Source of the DNA: an uncultured Erysipelotrichaceae bacterium
Lineage (GTDB): Bacteria > Bacillota_I > Bacilli_A > Erysipelotrichales > Coprobacillaceae
Direction of reading: 5' to 3'
Assembly: GCA_900317015.1 (NCBI GenBank)
Contig: ONFH01000048.1
Location: 1 to 12,166, forward strand
DNA: 12,166 nucleotides
The translations under genes were made by a program, and so were the position numbers. The notes below the pieces were generated by a model that worked only from the letters and a program-made list of their open reading frames with translations, was not told where the DNA came from and searched no databases. Shown here one piece after another: positions 6,012 to 12,166 of the stretch (position 1 is its first letter; every line of letters starts with the position of its first letter).

Positions 6012-6791
6012 ATGAAATTAAAGAAGAAGTTTGTCGCAATCGCATTAACATTATGTATGGCCTTTGGCTTATTTACAGCAGTCTATCATGGTGTCACGAC
6101 TGATGCTTCATCAGGAGGACGACAGATCTATAACCTTTTAACAAAGACATATGGCTTTAACGGTGCCCAGGCAAGTGGAATCGTTGCAAACATCTATTAT
6201 GAATCAGGATTCAATCCTAATGCTGGTGGTGTTTGTTATGGGTTAGTACAGTGGACAGGTTCACGTAAGTCTGCAATGAGAAGATATGCCGCTAAGTTAG
6301 GATATAGTGGTTCTTCTATTAAAGGACAGGTTGCTTATTTAGTCCATGAATTAAAGACATCAGAAAGAGCTGCCTATAATCGTATTAAGAGTGCTTCTAA
6401 TACATCTAGTGGTGCTTATACATCTGGTTATGCGTTCTGTTATTACTTTGAAAGACCGGCCAATAAAGTATATCGTTCTCGTCAGAGAGGGAATAAAGCA
6501 AGATCTTATTTCTCATCATTTGGTGGTGCTTCTACAAAGTCTAGTACAAAGAAGGTCGCTAAAGTCTCTAGAAAGACTTCTGCATCTTCAAAGACATATA
6601 AAGCTGGGACATATCGCTTAAACTTAACAATGACAGTAAGAACTGGTGCATCTATTTCATCTTCAGTTGCTGGCTCATTAGCTAAAGGAACGAAAGTCAA
6701 AGTGAAATCAGTAAAGAATGGTAAATGGGGTAAGATCTCTTATAAAGGGAAAACAAGATACATCTCATTAAAGTATTCGACAAGAATCTAA
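6012..6791 (+). CDS. Secreted lysozyme-like wall hydrolase with SH3 tail (lysin 1)
   Basis: A 259-residue secreted protein. A signal peptide (KLKKK, then a hydrophobic core to about residue 28) is likely cut near VTTDA/SS. Residues 35-168 form a phage-tail-lysozyme-type domain (PF18013-like): GIVANIYYESGFNP with probable catalytic Glu64, GLVQW (78-82), VHELKT (111-116) and FERPANK (146-152). After a Ser/Lys/Thr-rich linker (171-197) comes a bacterial SH3 domain (199-257), a wall-binding module. It probably cleaves peptidoglycan glycan strands outside the cell. ATG 6012 follows AAAGGGG (5995-6001) with a 10-nt gap. It has its own promoter, regulatory boxes and terminator. The gene at 7065 is a close paralogue. 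Confidence 0.88.
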   Translation: MKLKKKFVAIALTLCMAFGLFTAVYHGVTTDASSGGRQIYNLLTKTYGFNGAQASGIVANIYYESGFNPNAGGVCYGLVQWTGSRKSAMRRYAAKLGYSGSSIKGQVAYLVHELKTSERAAYNRIKSASNTSSGAYTSGYAFCYYFERPANKVYRSRQRGNKARSYFSSFGGASTKSSTKKVAKVSRKTSASSKTYKAGTYRLNLTMTVRTGASISSSVAGSLAKGTKVKVKSVKNGKWGKISYKGKTRYISLKYSTRI

Positions 6792-6792
6792 G

Positions 6793-6817
6793 ACACAGGG
6801 CAGACGCCCTGTGTTTT
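6793..6817 (+). terminator. Terminator of lysin 1
   Basis: A perfect 9-bp stem ACACAGGGC / GCCCTGTGT with loop AGAC is followed by TTTTC. Confidence 0.9.
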
Positions 6818-6860
6818 CAGTTTCAGTATGTGAAAATCTTAATTTTCAAAATATGAAATT

Positions 6861-6908
6861 CTTATAGAATTCTTAAAATGAACATTAAATTATTAAGGAA
6901 ATATTAAG
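6861..6908. promoter_or_regulatory. Two 11-bp-period boxes upstream of lysin 2
   Basis: The pair CTTATA-N5-CTTAAA (6861-6877) and the pair ATTAAG-N5-ATTAAG (6892-6908) repeat the design seen before lysin 1. The second pair lies 21 bp further from its -35 box than the lysin 1 pair does, which is two helical turns. Confidence 0.5.
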
Positions 6909-6936
6909 AAATTCACTGAAAAAGGCCTAAATAGGG

Positions 6937-6965
6937 TTGACGAAAGGGGCAATACGTGATAAATT
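6937..6965 (+). promoter_or_regulatory. Promoter of lysin 2
   Basis: TTGACG (6937-6942), a 17-nt spacer and a TGn-extended TAAATT (6960-6965) place the start near 6972 and leave a leader of about 90 nt. The spacer also holds GACGAAAGGGG, the same string as the lysin 1 ribosome binding site, but here it is followed only by GTG-ATA-AAT-TAA. Confidence 0.6.
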
Positions 6966-6987
6966 AAAGCTCGTAAACTTACTGATT

Positions 6988-7004
6988 CTTAAGAATTATT
7001 TAAG
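6988..7004. promoter_or_regulatory. 11-bp-period box in the lysin 2 leader
   Basis: CTTAAG (6988-6993), 5 nt, TTTAAG (6999-7004). It lies 10 bp further from its -10 box than the matching downstream box of lysin 1, one helical turn. Confidence 0.5.
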
Positions 7005-7064
7005 AAATTTAGTGAGAATTTGTTAAGAAAAAACAGAAACGAAAAGAAAGAGATGAAAGAAGTT

Positions 7065-7835
7065 ATGAAGAAAATTTATAAGTGGATCGCCGTATTCGTA
7101 TTAGTCTTTGCATTAGGATTTGAAGTTGTGAGAACAGTTGGTGTAGGTGCTGAATCTAATGAATCTAAGGTATTTACATTATTAACAAGCAAGTATGGTT
7201 ATAATAATGCAGCTGCTTCAGGCATCATGGCGAACATCTACCATGAATCAAGCTTCAACCCACGTGCTGTCAGTGGACCTTCAATCGGTCTTTGCCAGTG
7301 GTTAGGTGGACGTAAATCAAACATGTTCTCATATGCAAAGAGCTTAGGCTACAGCGGATACTCTGTAGAAGGTCAGGTCGCTTTCTTAGACCATGAATTA
7401 AAGACAGGCTACTCTTCACTCTACAGTGAATTAAAATCTACAAGCAATACGGCACAGGGTGCATACAGCGCAGCTTATAACTTCTGTTATAAATTTGAAA
7501 GACCTGCTAATAAAGCAGCTCGTTCAGCACAGCGTGGTAATTCTGCAAAGAACACTTACTATCCACGTTATAAAGATAAAGGTGCAGTCACTAACTTAGA
7601 ATCTGATAGCTCAGCAGCAGCTGATGAAACTTCTACTTATACAAGAGGTACTTACCAGACTCGTTTAGCAATGAACGTTAGAGCTTCTGCAAACAAGAAT
7701 GCAAAAGTTGTTGGTTATGTTTCAGGTGGTTCTTCTATTAAAGTCTTATCTGTTAAGAATAAAAAATGGGGTAAGATCAAATACAATGGAAAGACTGCTT
7801 ATGTCTCATTAAAATATTCTACAAAAGCTAACTAA
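7065..7835 (+). CDS. Secreted lysozyme-like wall hydrolase with SH3 tail (lysin 2)
   Basis: A 256-residue paralogue of the protein at 6012-6791. A signal peptide (MKKIYKWIAVFVLVFALGF) is likely cut after VGVGA at about residue 29. The lysozyme-like domain (34-170) has GIMANIYHESSFNP with probable catalytic Glu61, GLCQWLGG (75-82), DHELKT (109-114) and FERPANK (144-150). An acidic Ser/Glu linker (177-190) replaces the basic linker of lysin 1. An SH3 domain (195-253) ends VSLKYSTKAN, almost the same as lysin 1. The start is uncertain: ATG 7065 gives a normal signal peptide, while ATG 7053 and TTG 7020 are in frame. None has a good ribosome binding site, which suggests weak or regulated translation. 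Confidence 0.85.
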   Translation: MKKIYKWIAVFVLVFALGFEVVRTVGVGAESNESKVFTLLTSKYGYNNAAASGIMANIYHESSFNPRAVSGPSIGLCQWLGGRKSNMFSYAKSLGYSGYSVEGQVAFLDHELKTGYSSLYSELKSTSNTAQGAYSAAYNFCYKFERPANKAARSAQRGNSAKNTYYPRYKDKGAVTNLESDSSAAADETSTYTRGTYQTRLAMNVRASANKNAKVVGYVSGGSSIKVLSVKNKKWGKIKYNGKTAYVSLKYSTKAN

Positions 7836-7839
7836 TCAA

Positions 7840-7867
7840 AAAGGATCCAGCGCAAGCTGGATCTTTT
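7840..7867 (+). terminator. Terminator of lysin 2
   Basis: A 12-bp stem around GGATCCAGC / GCTGGATCTTTT with a GCAA tetraloop. Its stem is nearly the same as the terminator at 9067-9093. Confidence 0.9.
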
Positions 7868-7973
7868 CATATCCAGTCCAATGATGGTTTATGAAAAGGC
7901 ATGATTCAATCCCTAATAGAGAACTGAAAAGTTAAAATAACATATTGATTTATCAAAAGCAATCAGTGTATCC

Positions 7974-8022
7974 TTGAAGAGTATTTTCGACGATTCCTAG
8001 TATTTATGTTGCTAGTGAATCG
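7974..8022 (+). promoter_or_regulatory. Possible promoter with inverted repeat, before the second acyltransferase
   Basis: TTGAAG (7974-7979), an 18-nt spacer and TAGTAT (7998-8003) form a plausible promoter. The arms CGATTCCTAG (7991-8000) and CTAGTGAATCG (8012-8022) are inverted copies with one bulged T and flank the -10 region, so they could be an operator or a leader hairpin. A separate TTGAT-TT-ATCAA palindrome lies at 7945-7956. Confidence 0.4.
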
Positions 8023-8045
8023 ACAACTATGAAAGGGGAAAGAAA

Positions 8046-9068
8046 ATGGCTGGGAAGAGGAATCATGCCATCGACATTGCGAGAGGTATAGCTATGTATA
8101 GCATCGTCCTAGGACACTTAGGACAACCGTCGATCAACCGCATTGTCTTTACATATCATTTACCAATCTTTTATTTGATTTCAGGATATTTTTTCAAGGA
8201 TCAAGGGGAATCGTATGGCAAGTTTATAAAGTATAAGGGACGTCGTTTACTCATTCCTTATTACTTTACTTGTTTGATTTTATGTATCATTGCTATCTTT
8301 GCTTCATGGCGTGGTGGTGATCTGCATCAGCGCTTGTTAAAACAAGTGCTCGCTTCTTTATATGGTGCTGGAGATCGCTATGAACAGCCATTTAAGATCT
8401 ATTCTATTGGGGCCATTTGGTTTCTTTGGGCGACCTTCTGGGGAGAACTATTCTTAAAAATGGCCTTAAAGATCAAATCAAAGCTGAGAATCGTCTTTAT
8501 CTTTGTTTTGTTCGGACTTTCTGTGACGACTTATAAGATCATTTGGCTGCCATTGAGTATTCAAGCCGGGATGTGCGCCCTCTTATTTATGTATGTTGGA
8601 CATCTCTTAAGAGAGTATCATGATGAGATCAGTATGGTAAAAACTGTGGATCAGGCATTCTTTGTGGTGATGGCTTTCTTTATGTGGATTTATATGATCA
8701 AGAACTTTAAAGCCTTCTGGCTCGTTCATTGTGAGATAGGTAATGGTATTGTGGATATTATAGGAAGCTTATGTGGATGTTCTATTCTTTATTTACTATC
8801 AAAAGGTATTGATCAGAAGATTCCATTTGTTTCTCATTTCTTTTCTTTCTTTGGAAGATATAGTCTATTATTCTTATGCATCCATATTATAGAATTAACA
8901 TTCTTCCCTTATGCAAAGGTTTATCCGGCATTTGTTCATGCCACAGGTATGACGACGGTCTCCTTATTAGCTTTTAAGATCATGATCAAAATGATCTTGA
9001 TCACCCTATGTGTTGTCATCACCTGCCGAATTCCTTTGATCCGTAAGGTCTATGGCTATAAAAAGTAA
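8046..9068 (+). CDS. Acyltransferase-3 family membrane protein (fucose O-acetylase-like)
   Basis: A 340-residue integral membrane acyltransferase of the acyltransferase-3 family, of the subgroup typified by fucose 4-O-acetylases (COG3594). The first helix carries DIARGIAMYSIVLGHLG with the probable active-site His24. FTYHLPIFYLISGYFFK (about 35-51) is typical of that subgroup, and the basic YKGRRLLIPYYF motif (about 63-74) marks the inner face. About ten hydrophobic segments follow. It likely O-acetylates a surface glycan, though the acceptor is unknown. It is only distantly like the minus-strand acyltransferase at 3655-4698. ATG 8046 follows AAAGGGG (8032-8038). It lies alone between two nearly identical terminators. 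Confidence 0.9.
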   Translation: MAGKRNHAIDIARGIAMYSIVLGHLGQPSINRIVFTYHLPIFYLISGYFFKDQGESYGKFIKYKGRRLLIPYYFTCLILCIIAIFASWRGGDLHQRLLKQVLASLYGAGDRYEQPFKIYSIGAIWFLWATFWGELFLKMALKIKSKLRIVFIFVLFGLSVTTYKIIWLPLSIQAGMCALLFMYVGHLLREYHDEISMVKTVDQAFFVVMAFFMWIYMIKNFKAFWLVHCEIGNGIVDIIGSLCGCSILYLLSKGIDQKIPFVSHFFSFFGRYSLLFLCIHIIELTFFPYAKVYPAFVHATGMTTVSLLAFKIMIKMILITLCVVITCRIPLIRKVYGYKK

Positions 9069-9093
9069 AGGATCCAGCGATGCTGGATCTTTT
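9067..9093. terminator. Shared terminator of convergent genes
   Basis: A 12-bp stem (AAAGGATCCAGC / GCTGGATCTTTT, one G-T pair) with loop GAT. Its arms include the plus-strand stop codon at 9068 and part of the minus-strand stop codon at 9094-9092. It closely copies the terminator at 7840-7867. Confidence 0.9.
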
Positions 9094-9631
9094 AGTATGT
9101 AATTGTTTCTGGTAGATGTTCTTTCAGATCGACATGTGTTAATGCTTCATAATCATGAAAGAATGGTGCTAAGTTAAGCGTTAAGTGATCATCTTCAAGA
9201 TGAGCATGATCATTTAAGAGACTGTAGAAGTTACGACCATTAATATCTAGAGCATAACGGGCCCCAAAGTCATGACCATCATTAATAGATAATGTCAAGT
9301 CATGCATATTTAATGATAAGATCATAAAGTATGAACTGATATGTTTAATGAACTGATCAATGGCTTTCGATTGAATATAACGCTTAGAAAGCTTTTCATA
9401 TAAGTGATCCATCGCAATAGGAAGATTACTTAATGTCACATAAGTGAGATCTAATTCATGATCTTCTCTTAAGGCTTCAATATAGCTAAAGAGAATTTGA
9501 TTCACTGAGATCTCACTTTGTGATAGATGGTTACGATAACCATCCAGACCATCATTTAATTCTCCCTTATCAAATTCTTCATAGAGAGAATAAGCCATCT
9601 TTACACTTTGATTTTTAAAAGTCAATTTCAT
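9092..9631 (-). CDS. Protein of unknown function (179 aa)
   Basis: I do not recognise this protein. It is soluble, acidic and rich in His, Asp and Leu, with no signal peptide or membrane segment. The N-terminal third (about 1-60) looks helical. The C-terminal part alternates short strands and loops (HDLTLSINDGHDFGARYALDINGRNFYSLL) and ends LPETITY. ATG 9631 is favoured because GGAGGT (9646-9641) lies 9 nt before it. The longer frame from TTG 9676 would run through that site and a -10-like TAGAAT (9660-9655). The gene is divergent from the protease at 9725, with starts 93 bp apart, so the two promoters overlap and could be linked. Its stop codon lies in the shared terminator. Confidence 0.75.
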   Translation of the reverse strand: MKLTFKNQSVKMAYSLYEEFDKGELNDGLDGYRNHLSQSEISVNQILFSYIEALREDHELDLTYVTLSNLPIAMDHLYEKLSKRYIQSKAIDQFIKHISSYFMILSLNMHDLTLSINDGHDFGARYALDINGRNFYSLLNDHAHLEDDHLTLNLAPFFHDYEALTHVDLKEHLPETITY

Positions 9632-9654
9632 TGTTAGATTACCTCCAGGACAAT

Positions 9655-9699
9655 ATTCTAACACTTTGTTTTTCAATATCGAAGTATTTGTAGTACAAT
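9655..9699. promoter_or_regulatory. Overlapping divergent promoters
   Basis: Rightward: TACAAT (9694-9699) with a weak -35 TTTCAA (9671-9676), start near 9706, serving the protease. Leftward: TAGAAT (9660-9655) with a poor -35 TTCGAT (9683-9678), serving the 179-residue protein. The -35 elements interleave. Confidence 0.4.
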
Positions 9700-9724
9700 A
9701 TGGGCCGTGAGGTGTAAAAAGAAT

Positions 9725-11932
9725 ATGAAAAAAAGAAAACTCAAGAAGTCATGGAGTGCATTATTGATCGTGATCATCTGTATCGTCTTAGCGGTCTTTG
9801 GGTTATCTTATTATAATAGATTAAAGTTTTCACCACAGAAGGATGCCAATCAGTATTCTTCCGAAGATCTGTATGCTGGTGTCTCTAGTCGTTCCTACAT
9901 TGCATCTAATGCCGATACTGGAGAATGTTACTACGATAATGAACTCATTGTCATGACCACCAAAAATGCCATGAGTAAAGTCCTAGATAAAGTGCAGGAC
10001 TTATATAACTGTAAGTTCGCTGGAAAGAATGGCTATGATCATTCTTTCTTAGTCCGTTTCCCTGATGGACAGAACTATGCTCAGCTCACAAAACGTTTGA
10101 ATCGTATTAAGAATATTGATGGTGTAAAAGAAGTCTCTTTGAACTATGCCGTTACGATCGATTCTGAAGATGAACCATATGTCAAAGGAAAAGCCAGTCA
10201 CTCATGGGGCTATAAAGCCATTAAAGCGAGTGAAGGTTATACGTATCGTTCATTAATGAATGCTGTGCCGGTTGGTATTATGGATACTGGTTTTGATACA
10301 TCGGCTGAAGACTTAAATGGGAAGTTAACGACGTTAGGCAATCATACAGAATCCGACCATGGCACCGCCATGGCAGGAATCATTGGGGCTGATCCAACCA
10401 ATAAAGAAGGGATTGCTGGTGTTATGAGTGAAGTCAAGATGTATGGTGTCAGTGTTGAAAAATATACAAGTATCTATGCCATCATGACCAATCTTCATAT
10501 TTTGAATCAGAAAGGCTGTAAAGTGATTGACTTATCCATTGCCTGTGATGAATTGAACTTTGCGGCTTGTCAGGATAATACGAATGCCAAGAATGCCATA
10601 CGTAGAATGAGTAAACTACTAGCTTATTCTATTAATGATTTTGAGAAACCATCCTTATTAATTGCATCTAGTGGGAATACGGATGGTTATAAGTATTGTC
10701 GTGTCGATGATGCCTTCTATGGCTATAAGAAACTGATCAAAAAGAATGGCAAGACTGGGTTCTACGATGATAAAGGAATCTTTAGAACATACAACGCTAA
10801 TGTCTATGGAGAAAAGTTAACGGCTACATCTGATGCCTACTGGAATCTCTTTGGTTATATTGATGATTCACAGATGTCTTCAAAAATCATTGTCGTTGGT
10901 TCCGCAAAGAAATCCGGCAAGAAGTATAAGATCTCAAATTATTCTGTTTCTGGAACTCGTGTGGATGTCTTAGCGCCTGGCGAAGGCATCTATTCCTTAA
11001 AGCCATCTACATCTTCTGGTTATGGATTATATTCGGGAACATCATGTTCTGCTGCTTATGTGAGTGGTCTTGCTGGTGCTTTATTATCTATTGATCAAAA
11101 GTTAACAGTGACTGACTTACAAAGCTATTTAATCAATACGGCTACGATCTCTACTGATGATTTGCCAATGGTCAATATGGAGAATGCCATTGATACATTA
11201 CTAAAGGAACATCCAATCAAGACAACGATCACTGGTCGTGTGCTTGATGAAAATAAGAAACCTTTAGCAAATGCCAGTGTCACGACAACTGCCAATGGTG
11301 AAAAGATCGCCAGTGTGAAAACAAAGAGTGATGGGACATTTACAGTCAATGCTTATGCGGGAAAGACAAAGCTTCAAGTGAAGTCTACTCTTTATGCAAG
11401 CTATAACAAGACATATACGATCTCTAAGAAGACAATGAAAACAGGTGATATCGTCTTAGATAAAGAGAAATGGAAAGAATTATATGTCGACTTTATTAAG
11501 AAGCATAAAGGAGATTCTTATGCTCTCTGGAAAGTCGATGATAATAATACACCAGAATTGATGATCTTCTCAGATACGCATAACTACTTTGTCACATATA
11601 AGAATAAAGTCCTTTATTACTTAGACATGGGTCCAGCTTTAACATCCCGTGATTATAGTGAGAAAGAAAACTTAGTGTATGTTTCATACAGTCAAAACAA
11701 TGCCATCTATGAATGTTATTATAAAGTTGGTGACTCACGTATTCGCACAGTCCATATTGGACAACAGAGTACGGGTGCTGATGGTAAGACAAGCTATATC
11801 TGGGATTCTGCAAGTGTCAATGCGAAGACTTATCAGAAGAATTCACAAAATATGCAGGCTAAACTTCATCATAGTGCTCAGGACAAGACCTATGATAACA
11901 AGTCCGTTGAAAAAGCTGTGTATAACTATTAA
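9725..11932 (+). CDS. Membrane-anchored subtilisin-like serine protease (S8)
   Basis: A 735-residue extracellular protease. Residues 1-30 are a basic stretch plus one hydrophobic helix (signal anchor or signal peptide). Residues about 65-148 look like an I9-type inhibitory prodomain (ELIVMTTKN... ending in VKEVSLNYAV). The S8 catalytic domain spans about 158-495, with Asp187 (GIMDTGFD), His212 (DHGTAMAG), oxyanion Asn318 (ASSGN) and Ser440 (SGTSCSAAYVSG). The Pro usual after the serine motif is Ala444. Residues 500-580 form a carboxypeptidase-regulatory-like beta domain (TITGRVLDENKKPLANASV). The last ~155 residues are an unassigned domain with KVDDNNTPEL, like the acidic DxDxxxPEL repeats of many Bacillota surface proteins. 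ATG 9725 follows GAGGTG (9709-9714), and GTG 9707 lies on the start point. Confidence 0.92.
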   Translation: MKKRKLKKSWSALLIVIICIVLAVFGLSYYNRLKFSPQKDANQYSSEDLYAGVSSRSYIASNADTGECYYDNELIVMTTKNAMSKVLDKVQDLYNCKFAGKNGYDHSFLVRFPDGQNYAQLTKRLNRIKNIDGVKEVSLNYAVTIDSEDEPYVKGKASHSWGYKAIKASEGYTYRSLMNAVPVGIMDTGFDTSAEDLNGKLTTLGNHTESDHGTAMAGIIGADPTNKEGIAGVMSEVKMYGVSVEKYTSIYAIMTNLHILNQKGCKVIDLSIACDELNFAACQDNTNAKNAIRRMSKLLAYSINDFEKPSLLIASSGNTDGYKYCRVDDAFYGYKKLIKKNGKTGFYDDKGIFRTYNANVYGEKLTATSDAYWNLFGYIDDSQMSSKIIVVGSAKKSGKKYKISNYSVSGTRVDVLAPGEGIYSLKPSTSSGYGLYSGTSCSAAYVSGLAGALLSIDQKLTVTDLQSYLINTATISTDDLPMVNMENAIDTLLKEHPIKTTITGRVLDENKKPLANASVTTTANGEKIASVKTKSDGTFTVNAYAGKTKLQVKSTLYASYNKTYTISKKTMKTGDIVLDKEKWKELYVDFIKKHKGDSYALWKVDDNNTPELMIFSDTHNYFVTYKNKVLYYLDMGPALTSRDYSEKENLVYVSYSQNNAIYECYYKVGDSRIRTVHIGQQSTGADGKTSYIWDSASVNAKTYQKNSQNMQAKLHHSAQDKTYDNKSVEKAVYNY

Positions 11933-11935
11933 TGC

Positions 11936-11965
11936 AAAGGCATCAGGGATTTCTTGATGCCTTTT
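11936..11965 (+). terminator. Terminator of the protease gene
   Basis: A perfect 10-bp stem AAAGGCATCA / TGATGCCTTT with a 9-nt loop ends in a short T run. Confidence 0.88.
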
Positions 11966-12029
11966 ATGATCTATTGAGAAATTAGGCTTGTGGTTTTGAA
12001 TAGATCCTCATATAATTGATTCGAACGAT

Positions 12030-12166
12030 AAAGGCGTATGTTTCCGGACTGCGCTGGGAAAGTCACTCTGTGGCTTACCGAATGAATTCTCCACTCCCAT
12101 TGTGCTTCGCCCAATGGAAGTGGTATCTCTGCCACGCCATGTAGCGTAAGACGACAACGGTCGCTT
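12030..12166. other. GC-rich structured segment, possible end of an RNA-bearing mobile element (partial)
   Basis: From about 12030 the GC content jumps (about 53% by hand count against about 32% for 11971-12030). Strong pairings appear: AAGTCAC (12060-12066) with GTGGCTT (12070-12076), CCACTCCCATTG (12091-12102) with CAATGGAAGTGG (12112-12123; 11 of 12), GTGG (12120-12123) with CCAC (12132-12135) as an alternative, and a closing GGCGT (12033-12037) with ACGCC (12134-12138). No plus-strand frame stays open. The pattern resembles omega-RNA and end hairpins of IS200/IS605 (TnpB) or HEARO (IscB) elements, but this is inference and the window stops inside it. Confidence 0.4.

Noticed and set aside
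6391..6700. Open frames on both strands inside lysin 1
   Set aside because: Low-complexity shadows over the Ser/Lys-rich linker of the real protein.
11125..11957. Alternate-frame and antisense open frames within the protease gene
   Set aside because: Shadows of the protease, which has its catalytic triad and continuous domain structure in the main frame.
11971..12166. Minus-strand frame open from the window edge to a stop at 11971-11973 (64 codons, partial)
   Set aside because: It runs antisense through the GC-rich hairpins, another minus frame is also open for about 30 codons, and no family is recognisable. Rarity of stops in GC-rich DNA explains it, but a real convergent gene end is not fully excluded.
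12030..12166. RNase P RNA, tmRNA, SRP RNA or a known riboswitch
   Set aside because: GGGAAAGTC loosely recalls the RNase P core, but the rest of the conserved core is missing. No tmRNA, SRP, T-box, TPP, FMN, lysine or cobalamin signature could be matched.
1..12166. CRISPR array, tRNA or rRNA genes
   Set aside because: No regularly spaced repeats, no cloverleaf with a T-loop GTTCGA context, and no rRNA core sequences were seen on either strand.

Overview
The window looks like a low-GC Gram-positive (Bacillota) chromosome. It has strong AAGGAGG-type ribosome binding sites, near-consensus sigma-A promoters, a Bacillus-like rplM-rpsI pair with a structured leader, and a hairpin terminator after almost every gene. 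The Erysipelotrichia/Coprobacillaceae group is my best guess, but nothing here proves it.

Layout. Positions 1-1103 hold a sigma-A promoter, a structured leader of the L13-leader kind, rplM, rpsI and a terminator. Positions 1132-1790 hold a monocistronic VanZ-family membrane protein. Positions 1795-2650 contain no credible protein gene but many long complementary arms, which reads as one large structured RNA. Then come a 57-residue protein (2691-2864), a helical 199-residue protein of unknown function (3021-3620), and a minus-strand acyltransferase-3 membrane protein (3655-4698). A PHP-type phosphatase of the CpsB/YwqE family follows (4942-5727). Next are two paralogous secreted cell-wall lysozyme-like proteins with SH3 tails (6012-6791 and 7065-7835), a second acyltransferase-3 protein (8046-9068), an unknown minus-strand protein (9092-9631), and a membrane-anchored subtilisin-like protease (9725-11932). 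The last ~135 bases are GC-rich (about 53% by hand count, against about 32% for the 60 bases before) and fold into strong hairpins. They may be the start of an RNA-bearing mobile element that continues past the window edge.

How the genes fit together. From about 3.6 to 11.9 kb the recognisable genes all act at the cell surface: two O-acyltransferases, a capsule-type tyrosine phosphatase, two wall hydrolases and an extracellular protease. Most have their own promoter and terminator, so this is a neighbourhood of independent units and not an operon. The two wall hydrolases appear to share a regulator: both promoters carry pairs of CTTAAG-like half sites 11 bp apart, upstream and downstream of the start point, at offsets that differ by about whole helical turns. 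The first promoter also has a 20-bp palindrome filling its -35/-10 spacer.

The most interesting items are the ~850-nt candidate structured RNA, the GC-rich structured segment at the right edge, and the shared 11-bp-period boxes.
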